Source: Apteryx mantelli (Eukaryota; Chordata; Aves; Apterygiformes; Apterygidae). Taken from it: a stretch of DNA of 64,000 nt. The notes below the pieces were generated by a model that was not told the DNA's origin, made no database searches, and worked only from the letters and a program-made list of their open reading frames with translations. The DNA lies in contig NC_089994.1 of assembly GCF_036417845.1 (NCBI RefSeq), forward strand, positions 16,882,001-16,946,000. The letters run 5' to 3'. Positions 13,833 through 27,400 of the stretch are shown here, piece by piece (the first letter of the stretch is position 1; each line of letters opens with the position of its first letter). A program made the position numbers and the translations under genes.

Positions 13833-15904
13833 AGCAGCGAGGGATGGTGACAGGGAGGCCTGTTCTCATCGTCCTGACGAAACGTTAGGAGTGACAATCC
13901 TTGCGAATTGGAGTGACAATCCCTGCGAAGCCTCTTCAGCTTTCTTGCTGTTTTAGTTTTGTGGTAAAGTGAGTCAATATTGGACAAATGTCTGAAAAGC
14001 AGGAATGTTTTTAGAAATATCCCTTGATTTCAGACTGGAAAAGAGAAACTCAGAATATTCTGAGTCTTTAAACAGACGCTGGTTGAAGGACGCTGTAGCC
14101 TCCGAGTCTCCTTGATGTTTATACTGCTCTTTATTTTCCCCTTCATTCCATGCTGTTTCAGTGCTCTTTTCACCCTTTCATAACTCGCCTGAAACCTGCT
14201 TCTCTCCTGAGCATTTCTCCGATGGTCCTTCCCAGCTGTCTCCCAGCATTGCTCTTTGTGCATCAGCTATTGCCTGTGTTATGTTTGGCTAAATCTACAG
14301 TTTAAAACTTCTTCCAGCAAAGGCATCTTGCTTGTTCAGCAGGAAGTTTATAGTGCGTTCGTTGGGGCAGGAATGTTTGGTTTTGTAGTATAACTGACTT
14401 TTTTTTTTTTTTTTTTGACTTTCCTGCTTCTTTTTAGGAGGTGCATGCCTCAGCCTTCCTGGGTGAAAACAGTTTGGATAGCACGTTCTTGGCAGGTGTT
14501 ACAAATCCGGTTTGCCAATGGATAGCTTTGTTTTGTTTTAGTTTTTTTTGTTTTCTTTAAACTTTTTTTTAATGTGTTCACACAATAGGGGAAAAATGTT
14601 TGTCCATTTTAGTATCTCTGTCTTCAAGATTGAAGCATTATTTTAAAAGGAGAGGAATCGAACAGTGGGGCGGTTTGGTTGTTTCACAGCATGTTTGTTG
14701 TAACCTCAGCACGAAGCTCTCTACCATCATCTGTGTAGTGTGGGCAACGTAGCATCCCTCCACAGCCTGAATCTGCTGTCACGGGAAGACTTCAGGTAGG
14801 AGGATGAACTGGGTAACCTCAAGAAAATGAGCTGCCCTAACGCTCACTTTTCAAATGAGCGCTGTCTGGGTTTGGCTTCCTAGGGCTGTGGCTAGGATTG
14901 GCTTTGTAATTAGGAGTAGTAACAAGCATCAGTGCAAAAGCGTGGCCTCCTCACGAGTCCTACATGCGTTGACTCAACGTAGGAATGTTTTTGTTTCACT
15001 TGCCTGCCTCTCTGCTCCGGCACACAATGCGTATAATCTGATTCTCTGAATGAACCTTTGTTTGGGGAAATATTGTTAGTTTTGGCTCTTAGAGAGCTGA
15101 GCTGACAGGCCCAGCTCCCCAGCAAAACAGATTGGAGATTAAAAAACAAACTAAAACCACTCCTTTACAAAAAATGCTGGGGAGAAGCCAAAAAGTTCAT
15201 TTTCTTTGTTGCTGAAAAGGCTAATATAGTTAGCTACTTTAATATCAAATTAGAATTTTTTTCTATTGCTTAAATTATAAGACCCTTATTACCAACACCT
15301 GCAAAAAAATCTTAGAATCTCTGCAGTCTGCTTTGTAAATGAAGACTGAATGATCATATACAGGAGGGAATCAGAAAAAACTCGCAGAAGTGGGCATTAA
15401 GGCTGGAGCTGACAAAGTGAAAAAGAAAGCTTTTAGCACAAGGGCAGTGGGAATTCATAAAACAAACAAAACATAAAGTACACTTCGGTAGGTTGTTCCT
15501 GTAACCAAATGTACAAAATTTAGGTCTGAAAACAAAATAATTAGTTTGCTTAGAGCTACAGTACATGAGACCCCTATGGCCTGTATGAGGAGGGGCTCCT
15601 GCAAGTCTGTAGAAGCTACTTTTCAAGGTATCTTTGCTGCGTTTGCTGGGAATATATATTTGGGCAGCAGGGTCAGGCCTGTGGAATCTGAGCCTCAGAG
15701 CTCAGAGGTTTGTGTTTAAATTCCATTTATGATAGATCTAGGCCAGGTGCTGTGAGAGCGCAAAAGGAAAAAATAACTTCTCCTGAGCTAGAAAGCCAAC
15801 TCTAGCCCGAGATTTCCCTTGTCCTTGTGTAGCAAAATAAGTGAAAGATAAGAGGGTGAAAATGAGGCTTCTCCACGCAGAGTATGGAAGCATGTCAGGA
15901 AAGC

Positions 15905-16000
15905 TGGGTCCCATGCCCAGCTCTGTCTGTTGCCTGCTTTGTAGCTATGGGTGTATAAACCAGCCTCACTGCTTATTTCCTAATTTTTAAATGGGGGATT
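15905..16000 (+). repeat. MIR-like SINE remnant
   Basis: CCAGCTCTG, then TTGTAGCTATGGG, then CCTCACTGCTTATTTCCTAA and TTTTTAAATGGGG follow the order of MIR blocks (CTCTGCC, TAGCTGTGTGA, CTCAGTTTCCTCATCTGTAAAATGGGG). The match is weak to moderate and the edges are approximate. Confidence 0.4.
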
Positions 16001-17317
16001 GGGCAGTGCCCTTCTTCCCTCCCAGGGTGCTTGAGAGACCTCTTGTTTTGCAAGGCGTTCAGGTCACTACAGTTGCCGGACAGCTTCCAGCTGAAAGTCC
16101 TTGCTCGGCAGCATTCATGTGCCGTGGTGTGGAGAATGAGCTGAATTTTTTTCTGAATGGGGGAAGGGGATTTTTCAGACTGTTGTTTAAGGCAAAGTGG
16201 AACAGTCTTTCCTACTGTCTTCTATTAGAAAAAATTATGAAACATAATGGTATGCTACTGTTTTGATCATTTCTGAGGCTGATTAAGGCTGGGGAACTGC
16301 AAGTTGAAGCAGAAACAACTTAATAAAGCATTTGAGCTGTATTTTTTTTTAAAAAAAAAAGTATGTTCTATTGTACTATATTACATAGTTTTCATTTAAT
16401 CAACACTTATTCAGATTTAATGGAGCTTATATAAGCTGTCCAAACCTGCCTCCTGCAATTTAGTCCTGTTTGGGAAGTACTTATCTTAACGTTTAAAAAA
16501 CTTTCCTTCTCCTCTGCCCCTTCAGTATTCTCTTTAGAAACCAATGTTTCTTAAAATAATGATTTACCAGTTAGTAATTAAAAAAGAAACCAAAAACCTC
16601 TTCTGGGTTTGCACACAGATAAATGTCCTTTTCTGTCCTAATCCAGAGGGTGATGGTATCACATGGGTTTATGTTGTCCGAAGTCCATTTTAAAATCCTC
16701 TGATCTAAGAGAGGAGAACAGGGGATTCTTCTGTTGTGAGTCATCTTATATCAGAGCTGGATCCTGCTTCCACTGGTGTCAGGAGTTTTTTTCCATTGAC
16801 TTCAGTGGAGTTGGATTGAATTGTTTCAGTGCTCTAATTACAGGGAGCTGCTGCATCTTAACAGGGGTGGGTGGCTGTCTCACGTGCCCCATACCTGGTA
16901 AGGAAGAAGGTCAACCCTTTGCATTGTCCCTGCTGGGTCAAAAGAATCGCTAAAATATCCTGCAAGATCATTCATTAACTGCTCTTGCAGGCAGTATCTG
17001 TTAGCCGTGGCCTTTAAATTGTGTTCATTGCGAATCGTCGGTGGAAGGCATCTCTAACGTGTGTTTGTAAAAAATCTGTAAAGATGAGGAGAGAACAACC
17101 CTCCATAGGTACTGTTCCCAAGGGTGAGAAGGTAGAAGGGTGTTACAATGTAGTTGGAGCTAACGGTGTTTAGAAATGCCTGTGTAGGTGCAATTAAAAT
17201 ATTACCTAGTTTGTAGATTGGTGTTTTATGATTCTCGGGATGTTTTAGTTAAAAATAAGATGATTAAATCCCAGCTGCCTGCACTTTACTAGCTCTTAGA
17301 GCAAACAGAAATAGATG

Positions 17318-17724
17318 ATTAAGAGTCTGGAGCATCTCTTGTACGAGGAGAGGCTGAGAGAGCTGGGACTGTTCAGCCTGAAGACGAGAAGGCTCAGGGG
17401 GATCTTGCCAATGTGTATAAATATCTGGTGGGAGGGTGTCAGGAAGACGGGGCCAGGCTCTTCTCAGTGGTGCCCAGTGGTGGGACGAGAGGCAACGGGC
17501 ACAAACTGAAACACAGGAAATTCTTCTGAGCATAAGAAAAAACTTCTTTATTGTGAGGGCAGCTGAACACGGGCACAGGCTGCCCGGGGAGGCTGTGGAG
17601 ATGCTCCAACCCCAGCTGGAGCTGGGGCTGAGCAGCCAGCTCAGGCTGGCCCTGCTGGAGCAGGGCTTGGACCCGGTGATCTCCAGAGGTTCCTTTCCAA
17701 CCCCAACTGTACTGTGATTCTGTG
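17318..17724 (+). mobile_element. CR1 LINE, 5'-truncated 3' end
   Basis: About 400 bases match the 3' end of avian CR1 retrotransposons. Recognisable blocks, in order, are GGAGCATCTCTTGTACGAGG, AGAGGCTGAGAGAGCTGGGA, GGCTCAGGGGGATCTT, GAGAGGCAACGGGCACAAACTG, AAAAAACTTCTTTATTGTGA, AGGCTGCCCGGGGAGGCTGT, and the tail GGTTCCTTTCCAACCCC ending in a TGTGATTCTGTGA motif. CR1 copies in birds are typically 5'-truncated and end in short ATTCTATGA-type repeats rather than poly(A), as here. The reading frame is broken, so this is a dead copy. It lies in MLXIP intron 1 in the sense orientation and is the strongest taxonomic marker in the window. Confidence 0.92.
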
Positions 17725-20700
17725 AACGGCCCAAAATGTTTAAAGCCATGCAAATACCTCCTTCTTCCGGAAATGTTTTATTTTGGATTTTGAGAATCTC
17801 AGCATTTCGTTTTATTTTCATGAAGGCAAAACTTTGAATAAAAATGAAAGTTGCCAGGGCAAAAATCTGTTTTGTTACATATTAGAATGCACGCCTTCTC
17901 TAATTACATTTCAGACTATTAAAGAAAAATATTTTAAAAATCAAATGTACTTGTGTTTAAGGGAACCAGGTCACAACCTCACAGTGGACATCTGTTTCTT
18001 GTACTTTACTACAAATACCGTAGTGTTTGAAGGTTTTTAATTGCTTTTAAAATACAGCTACTTTTACTGGAATTTTAAAAATAAAGACAGTTCTGTTACT
18101 ATGACAGATCCGTGCTGCATATCTGCCTGCTCGGATCTCGGTTGCCTGAGGTGGTTCCTGAGCTGGGAAGAAGTATTGTGTGTCGAAAAGCTTGGGAATG
18201 AAATCCAGCCCCTCTTGGCGTATGTGGGACTCGTAGGTGAAAGCTGCAGCGCAGGAGGTGGCAGCCGGGTTTGTCTGCGGCTTCTCTCTTTGGAAATGCT
18301 GTGACTCCTCCCGAGCGTGGAGGGGCCCTGGGACGCGAGGGGATTTCCAGCTCCGTCAGCTGTTCAGCTGACGCTTTCTTAGTTGGCTTGCTAAGCTCAA
18401 ACCACTCGGGGTCATTTGGTTTCAGGAAGTGGCGATTTCTCCATGGGAGACTGAACTAAACTCCTGGAATTTATTGCATATTACTCACCCCGTGGTTTTC
18501 ATCACTTCAATTTGAGCTACATTTGATAGCGATGAAGATGAGAAAGTTGCATATTCCTCCGGCATTGCGTGTGCGGGCAGTGCCGCCCGGGCTGCCGGCA
18601 GCGAGGACACCTGCAGACCTCAACCGAGATCCCAGCTGCCTTCCCTCCACGCTCCTGCTCCGCGAGCAGCCTTCGTGCAGCACCAGCACCCGCCCGCTCA
18701 CGCCACTTGCTGGCACAGCAGCGCCCGCGTGGATGGGGCTGTCCCAGCTGGCACCGCGGGCCATCCATGTGTGCCCTCACGTTTCACACTGACGGGTACC
18801 TTGCAGCTCGCTGCTTGGTTGGCAAGTTGCTCTGCGTTCCTTGTAGGAGCAGCGGTGGCCTTGGGGGCCAGGGAGCTGGCAGGGGCAGCAGGCAGTGGGT
18901 CGCTGTGGGTTTTCTTGTTTTGCTGCTTTAAAACGTGAAGATGAGTTTGAGTTAGGCAGCTGCTCTCAGTTACAGCGCGGTTCAAAGTAATGACTGTTGA
19001 CATTGGTGGAATTTGGAGTAGGATCTAAATATTGTTCTCAGCTTCATGCTGGTTTGTCTCCACTGAGGATAAAGCCGTTTCACTTATGACCTCAAGTTGG
19101 ACTTGTGCTTTGCTCCCATGGGAACTAAAAATAATAATTATTTTAAGAATAGGTTCTTAATCACTTCCTTCTTTTGATGCACTATTTTTTGTTTAGTATT
19201 TTGTGAGAATGTAATAGAAAATGTTTTAAACTATTTGTATTTTAATTCCAGTTTTAATTGGCTACTAGGAGCATACAAGAAATAATTATAGTTCCTTTGA
19301 GGTTTTCTGTAGAAAAAGCAGGTGTTCTTGTTATTTTGAATGAAGATTAACTAAGTAATAGAGTGCTGTTGCTTTGGCAGACTATCCAGTCATACAGAGC
19401 GATCAAGAGATGAACATTAAGTTGACATTGCTTAGTCAACGGCATGTAGGCACTGTATCAATGTTTAGAGTGATGCATCAGCGTATTAATCTCCTCTTTC
19501 TCTCTCTCTGAACTGCTAACGTGCATATGAGAGACAGGAAAAGGTGTGTGTTAATCTGGGTTTAGAAATAATGGTAAGCCAAGATATACAATGAGTTTAT
19601 GACAGAGCTGCACGGTGAAGGCAGTGAAGGTGATGAGATAGCTCGCAGAGATGGGGAGACCATTAAACGAAAGGAGGAGTAAAAAACTTGCAGATGCTTC
19701 CCTCAACTGGAAAGGTCTTGAAACTCAGAAATGGGGCTTGGGGAGGCATATTTCAAAGGGTGGCATGCGAGTGCTCCAGCAAAAAAAAGAAAGCAAAAAC
19801 AAAAACATGAGGTAACAGGGGCTTTCCTAAAGACTTCAGTGAGCACATGTTGTACAGAGTGTCTTAGAGCCCAGCTAAAGCGAATAACATGAACAAACTG
19901 ATAACTATTTTTCCTGCTCCTTGCTGACAGATCACGTTGTTTTCTATTACTCCTAGCCTGTGAAGCTGCCCACTGCAGCCAGCCTTCCCTGCCGTGGGGA
20001 AGCCAGCGCTGGCCCATTTCATGTACCAAATTCCGTTTGTGCTTTCTTGCTTCTCAAGCACCAGAGTCCCAAAAGTTGCATCAACCCTTTTGGCGTGAGG
20101 AGAGGGGCAGTAAAACCCTAGAGGGTTCAGGCTACCCCCAGAGGGGTAGCTGGGGGCCGTGGTTAACACAGCCCTCGCGAGCTGGTTACTTGTCTACTCT
20201 CTTGCTGGGGAATTGCCCTCATCCTTTTAGTGTGCTTTATCTGGCCTCTGCGCCTGCTTCCACGTGCATACAAAAGCATAGCAATTTATTTTTTAAGAGG
20301 ATAAAGGAGTAAAAAAAAAAAAAAAACAAAACTTTCTGCCCTTGGGCAACAGCTCGCCTGACAGTGATTTAACCTGCTACTACAACTGGCAATGCACAGT
20401 AGTGGTGAAATTAAAAGAAAGCTAGCTGGTTTTTCTTTCCCTGTCAGCTTGGCTGAGGCCTGGCTTTTGCTCCTGCGCTGCTGTAGCAGCTGTGGGAATA
20501 CCCAAGTGGTAACAGCCGTTGTGGTGCTAGCAAGGGAGAAGAGTAGGAGCCGTGAGCCAAACAGCTGAAGGAAGCGTAGCTCTGGCATTTTAGGGTCTTT
20601 TGTGTAGGCTGCGAAGACTTTCTACTTGTGTATATAGTGTTGCAAATTTTCCTTAAAAAGAAGCGGTGAGGAGGTTTCCTAGACTGAGTACGAGGCTGGG

Positions 20701-22122
20701 AATGAGCAGTTCTCGAGCCGTGAACCTCCCTCGGCATGGCCATGGGCTGGCTCAGTGAAGCCCCTGGTGCTTCTGGGCAATGTGCTTTCTTGTCTCGCTG
20801 TGGTTTTAGGGCTTAAGTTTAAAACGGGCACTTCAAAGAAAAAATACTCTGCTCTTTGAGTGCCTTTCTACTGACTGTGGGATATCAAGTACGGAGGGCC
20901 CCAGGGCTAGTACATCTCTGTGTGGTGTTATTGCGACTCGTGGTAGAGGTCACTCCTGGCTGACCAGGTACTTGGTCTTTTTCTCTGAGGGGGCAAAGTA
21001 TTCAGCAGCAGTGGTATTCGTGTCCCCTGTTCGCATGCTCTTCACTACAGAAGCAAGTCTCATAACGTTGGCCTGACGCCTGCGATGTTTCAAGAGGAAC
21101 CTTTTGCCTTTTGGTGCGTTGTCATATTCTTTGTGGTTTGTACTGTTGATCCGCTTGTGTTGTGCTGAAGACACACAAACAGCATCAAGTAGGAAGATGT
21201 ATGACTATAAAACTGTAAAAATGAGGAAGGACCCTGGGACAGGTGCAATACCTATGTTTTAATCCGTGATGTAAGATTTACTAGATTACCGGTATTTCCT
21301 ACTTCCTCTGCTCTGTCAGTAACCTAAGATTAATGATTCATAAAGGTGTGTTTTAAGGGTTGGGTAGCTGGTGTTTATACAGTGTTTATTGGAGTCTCTG
21401 TTTCTCCCTTTTTTTTCTTCCCTATCCCCGGAAGATTGTTCACACATAAGCTGTGCCTCTTTCCACCCTCCCCTTTCCTTGAAGGTGAGTTACTGTTTCT
21501 AGTCTGTTGGTGATCCCTTGCAGAACTGGTGGGTGACAGTTCTTCTTAGGCCAGAGTTGGTGTTTTGTTCTTCCTTTCCCATGTTACCAGCCTGGAGAAT
21601 CAGAAGGAACAGCAGAAATGAATTTGCATTGACTTCATCCAGCTCCTTGTCAAGATCCAAGCCAGGCAAAACTAAAACTCAGCCAACCCTGCAAAAAGCT
21701 GTAGGCCAGGGTTTGAGCTGAATTTTGAGCAATCTTATTCTCCGCTAATGGAAGCTCATAGGCTGGCATTCAAGAAGGCCGAATGCTGGCAAGGAGAAGG
21801 TGGCCTTTGGGTAAAATGAGTAGCAGTCCTGCTTGAGATGCTTGTGACCCCCATGTAGCGAAGACTCGTGGTCACAGTTGTCAGCAGAATCTGAAGGAGG
21901 CCTGAAAGGTGGACTCCTCTCTGGCACCTAGGGTGGTAAGCCTTGGCCAAAGCATATACGTAGAGAGCATACAGCAAAACCTGTTTGTCGCTGGCCAAGC
22001 ATGGCTTGTTGTACTTTCTCTTCTGTTGGCAGTTTGGCAATTTTAGGAGGGCGCTACTTATCTTGAAGAGAGGAGCAAGAAAAAACTGAAATCAGAATGT
22101 TTTTCTTTCTGTTCTGTTTCAG

Positions 22123-24443
22123 TGGGAAGCTGGTTTCACCAAAATGGAAAAATTTTAAAGGCTTGAAACTTCAGTGGAGAGATAAAATCCGTCTCAATAA
22201 CGCCATCTGGAGGGCATGGTACATGCAGTGTAGGTATCGAACTTCGTTGCGTGTCACTATAAAATATTTTCTGCAAGACATACACATAAGAGGCGAGACA
22301 GGAGAACTGAAGTTCCTGTCTAATGGAAAGTTCAAAAATTGTTAATGAACTAAATGTCTAGAAAGTTGTCATGACAGTGTCTTTGGATCAGTCCTCTTTG
22401 CAGATCTCTACACTGATGCTGCACTGTACAATCCAAGTACAGTCTGAAATTTCCCCATTCCCTGGTGGCTATCTGGAAGGAACCCTGACTAGATTTTTTC
22501 ACATCTTGCCATTCAGGTGACAGGGCTCTCTGCAGAGCCTGCACATGCTGAGCACTTGGTTTTTCATTTGTGTTTCAGATCTGGAGAAGCGCAAGAATCC
22601 AGTGTGCCATTTTGTGACTCCACTGGATGGCTCTGTTGATGTAGATGAACATCGTCGGCCAGAAGTACGTACAACCTGAGGAATGTCTATACTAGTGAGA
22701 TCTAGAAATTGAACTAGATTTTCTAGTCCACTAGATATAAAGCAGCATAGCAAGTCTATGCTCTGGTGCGTTTATCTGTCTGGAAGGAACCATCAATATA
22801 AAGAATACGTGCTGTTGAGCCAGTGTCATGTTAAGATGATCAAGATGCAATCCAAAGGCAAATTATTATCTATGTAACCTATGTCTGTGTTCTAGTTTGG
22901 TGAGATATAAGTCTCAGAAGTGAAATTTGAATAGCTAAAAGATTCTGACAGCCACAGCTCTCTCTGGCTGGAGATTGCTGAAGTCAGTGGGAAATCAGAG
23001 TGCTGACTGTTTTCAGGACTGAATCTAAGAGGCCCTGCGAAAGTTTTCTGTATCTTTATTCATTTGATGAAGTGTGATTTCAAGACAACAAGCAATTTTT
23101 TTTTTCTCTGTCAAGGTAACTTCACAAAAAGAGTGAATATGGGTTTGTGTACTTTCATTTTGTGCTACTGTAAACGTACATGCAGACTAATAGGTGTCCT
23201 CTGGCTCCTTGCAGAAAACCAGTGAGGCCCTTGATGTGGCAATATTTGGCTCTCTCTATACTGCATAATTCCAGAATAATTTATAAATGCTGTACCCTTC
23301 TAGGAAACAGCAAGGTAGCAACTGCTACTGAAAGGAGTTCCAGAAGAGTTTGTGGAACTGTCCCCGAAAAGAACAATGTTAATGTTTTTGTTGAAAGATG
23401 ATCCACGAACCCAAGAAAGTTGTGTTAAGGCTCTCATTAGTCTGCTGTCCTCAGTTTCTCATACCCTGGTATCTGTGATACATTAGAGACCCACATTGTT
23501 CTGATCCTTTTGTCGTTGTTAGGGCACTGGTGTGCAGTATGTGGCCTGCAAGGTCACGCTTCTCCCTAAGTTGGACCTTAGGCTTCTATTACTTTGTGTC
23601 ATTCTTAACAGCTTTTGTGTATGCACATGCATGTTCACACAACCTTGTGAAATTCTCTTTGCCTGTTTGCTGCAGGGCAGGGTGTTATAAGCTTTATATA
23701 TTATATTTTAGTAAGTTCGTTTTTAGTTGTTTGGGTCTTTTTTGTCATGTCTTAAATATTGGTTATGGTTGATCCAATATGGGAGATGCTGACACTGCAG
23801 TCAGAAGCCATCTCTTGTTTGTTTATTGTGGGAAAGATGAAACTGGTACTATGTCAGATTTGCTCTGTGATATCTGAATTCTGGGACAATGTGGTCTGCT
23901 GATACATGAGCTCAGATAGAAATAGCATGCTTTCTTTCCTATTTTTTTCTGCCTGAAAATTTGCTTGAAAAATCTATTGAATGTTCAACCATTCTGTGAT
24001 TCTGTGTAATTCCTGGTATATGTTGTGTTCTCAGGCCATTGCAACGGAAGGGAAATATTGGAAACGAAGAATTGAAATAGTCATCAGGGAATACCACAAG
24101 TGGAGAACCTACTTCAAGAAAAGGGTCTGTTGGTTTGCACAGTGATAGTAACTCATTTGAACTAGCAGCAATATGCTGTTGCTTTTCGAGTTGCAGTGCC
24201 ACTTTTGCTAGCATGCAAAAATACTTAAAGCTGATAATAAGCTAATGCAGGCATACTCATCTAATTAGTCCCACTAAACTAAAACTGATTGTGCAGGGAC
24301 TAATTGTGCATGATCAGAATTTTGCAAAATGAGATCTTCTACTAGCATATACAGGTTCTGTTTTAACTTTGTTTTAAGTCTGTTTTGTTCTCCTTTTGCA
24401 GTTACAAAAACACAAAGATGAAGATCTTTCAAGTTTGGTCAGG
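22123..24443 (+). CDS. MLXIP: MLXIP exons 2-5: Mondo conserved regions (glucose-sensing module, first half)
   Basis: These four exons encode SPKWKNFKGLKLQWRDKIRL, NNAIWRAWYMQY, NPVCHFVTPLDGSVDVDEHR, GKYWKRRIEIVIREYHKW and RTYFKKR. They correspond to the Mondo conserved regions that bind 14-3-3 proteins and CRM1 and contain the nuclear localisation signal. The Tyr in MQY spans the first intron (T at 22229 plus AT at 22579). Exon 24402-24443 is a 42-base mini-exon encoding LQKHKDEDLSSLVR. The near-identity to mammalian MondoA as I remember it suggests strong constraint. Confidence 0.93.
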
Positions 24444-27400
24444 GTAGGTAATATCTCTGATAAGTGGCAGCATTTCTGTTTGTAGAATCTGCAATAAGTA
24501 ACAAAGCTGTAACATGCAGTAGCTTGCATTGATTAGAATCTAAAGACAAGCATCTTGCTTTAGTCTTAATTAAGGTCAGACACCTTAATGCTTTTGTGCC
24601 GTAGAGAGCAGTGTAAATTTTCCAATTTAAATTGGGTGGAAGAGAGGCTGAATGTAAAGTGCTGTGACAAAAGAAAAGAGAACCGGTATTGGGTGCCCAG
24701 AACGATCAATCTCTTTGAGGGCTGACACATTATTTCATCTTGTTGCTGAGTCGTAGCTGTCAGCACGGCCTTGCTTGTGTAACTGGATATATGAGGATGC
24801 GCGTGCTATGTGTTGCAGAGCTTCCTGCTGCCACAACATGGGCAAATAGTCTGCCAGGATCCAAGAAAGGCAAGATGCTTAGAGGAACAGCAGCATCTTC
24901 ATTTAGTATGCCCCCTAAAGCTGTCAAACCTGCTTTAGGCATAAACTGATGATCAGAAGCATTGTTCAGATTTTTTTTGAAGCTAAGCATAAGTCTGGAT
25001 CTGTCCCAGGTTCACAAAATAATCAGCTGTTTTGACCCTGAGCTCTGGTGCACCATCATGGCACACAGCTGTAGCTGGTGCTGCAGGCTGGCTCAGCCAC
25101 AAGAACCTGACTGTGCACGCTTTTAGTCTGCAGCATTGTAAGGCAATGCAATTTAGCTTAGCCTGTAGTGAAGGAGGGGCAAGCCAAGTCACAGTATGTT
25201 GTAATTTTGATGTACTGAAAGTGCCCACAAGAACATAAACCTACCTCGTAGAGAGTCAGATTAATTACACCTAATTACATTTCAGAGATTCAGCAATACT
25301 TCAAGATTGGGAGGGTGTTTGTTTTTAGTTTTTGCTGTCCATGTTATTTTTAAATCTTTATTCAACCCAGAAGGTCATTAAACTGTAGGTGCAAAAATAT
25401 GCATATAATCAATGAAGCTAGGAAGTGTTCTTAAAGTTATTTTTGGTTTTGTGCAAAAACTTCCCCCAGAGCGTGGTGATATTGTACTGAAGTTTGCTGC
25501 TGCTGTTCAAAGCAGTGAGCTTAGGTTATTGTATTAGGAGTACCACCGATCTGTTTCAATATAAAGAGATGATACTGATGCCAGACTAGAGGAGCAATTG
25601 GTCTGTTTAGTATGTAAAATAGGCCAGAATAGATGGAGTGCTGGTTTGATGCGGTGTGGCAGGAGGTAAAAAAGCACAGGTGGACTAATGTGAGAGGAGG
25701 CAGGGTGCTGGAGCAGGTTGTATGTGAATTCTGTCCATTTGAATGGCTCCTAAAGGAGAGTTTCTTTCTCTTAAAAAAAATGTGAAAACTGGAGACTGTT
25801 TTTATATATCTGCTTTACCTACCTGTGTCTAGGCAATCTGACTTTTCTTCCTTTCCTTTGGCAGGATGATGATGTGGTCCTCTGGCAAAAGAGAAGGTAT
25901 GGTAGAGAAACTCCAGTCCCCATGGAGGAAGACTCCCTCTTGGATGCAGATATGCTTATGTCCGAGTTCACCGACACGCTGTTCTCCACGCTGTCTTCAC
26001 ATCAGCTGGTTTCCTGGCCAAATCCCAGAGAGATAGGTATTTTCTGGCTGTTAGCTATGTTGATTTTGCAGTGAGACTCTCTAGGAGATGTCTGGTTTGT
26101 TGCTTTGCTTCTTTTCTAGTCTTGTTTCATTCTGTGCTTAAGAAAGCTTACCTTATTTGGCTGAAAGAGATAAAAATAGCCCAAGGAATATAGCTGTTTA
26201 AGTTATAGAATCCCAGTTATTCATCCAAATATCATTTCTGTCTTAGCTTCTTATTCAGTGTTCCTGATATAGCCTCTAATACTGCTCTGAATAAATCTGT
26301 CTGTAGTGAGCACTGTTTATCACTGGAGAAGGCATTGTTATTTATCTCAAATCATATGTATGTATTTATATGTGCATGTGGGTGTGTATAAATATGTATG
26401 TATTTTTAAGGAATACCTATTCATTTATGTAGCCTCAAAATCCTTGGGTATGTCCCTTAGAACAGACGAAGTCACATCTGTAAAAACAGTCCCAAGAGCT
26501 ATGCTGTTCTGTCAACCTCTTTCTAACCGAAGGCTCTGACTGGCTAATGGGACAGCAAATGTCCACTGTGCACCGTCCTTGCTGCATGGATATCTGAGCT
26601 ATCTGAGCAACTCCAGAGCCACTGCAGTTTACATGAAGTGTGCTTAAAGCAAAATGAAATGGATGATGGTTTATTTTAAAACACTGTTTTATAAACTGTG
26701 GTGGTTCAGGATCTGATTCACAGCAAGCTGATGTCTTGTGCAGCAGGGACAGGACAGGAGGTTTGGGAGCAGTAAGCCTGTGAGGTGTCCAGGCTAGGCT
26801 ATCCTAGCTGTTAGTCAGAGCCTTGAGGGTTTCACCTCTTCCTTTTCACTAGTTCAAAGTTTAATTCCCCAGCAGTCTGATCTCAGAACTGCGCTGTAGT
26901 CCTGAAGGAGAGCAGATGCCCAACCTGTTTCAGCAGCAGTTTTTATGTAAATGTCCTGGCCAAGCCTGGCTGTGGTGTGTTAATTCTAGCCAAGTGCCAA
27001 ATTCCTATTGATGTTACTGTGCAAATGATGCAAAGCTAATCTCTCTTAAATTTTCCAGCTCACTTAGGAAATGCTGACATGATTCAACCAGGGCTTATTC
27101 CTCTCCAGCCAAATTTTGATTTCATGGATACTTTTGAGCCTTTTCAGGGTAAGAATCAGAAATATTATCAATTAATTTCTTTAAAATTACAGTGATTTAT
27201 GAACTAGTGTTTTACAGAAAACTAAACTTTACAGATATGTACTCCCTTTAGAAGTTACAAAATTTGACTGAAAGGAGAAGAACATTTGACGTTTTCATTG
27301 TTGTTTATTTCAAGCAGATGCATGTGTGGGGAGACTCTCTTGTTACTGTGATCCCAACTCCTTGCTTATCCAGCTTTGAAAATCACTTTACAACTGTTTA

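Larger units (their letters stand above)
1..22122 (+). other. MLXIP: MLXIP intron 1 (3' part of a long first intron)
   Basis: No exon I could support lies in these 22 kb. The first coding exon at 22123 begins in the middle of a Ser codon (one base, preceded by a pyrimidine-rich AG acceptor), so the upstream coding exon lies outside the window. In known MLXIP and MLXIPL genes the first exon is GC-rich and ends at this same point, just before the GKLVSPKWK motif; I looked for that exon here and did not find it. The stretch is AT-rich and holds poly-T/poly-A runs, a TTTG run near 3429-3446, MIR-like remnants and one CR1 fragment. Open frames of 60-185 codons on both strands lack splice context or family resemblance and are taken as chance. 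Regulatory elements may be present but none is identifiable by eye. Confidence 0.75.

Noticed and set aside
17264-17821. Open frames of 93-185 codons on both strands near 17.3-17.8 kb.
   Set aside because: They fall inside the CR1 LINE fragment and do not follow an intact retrotransposon reading frame.
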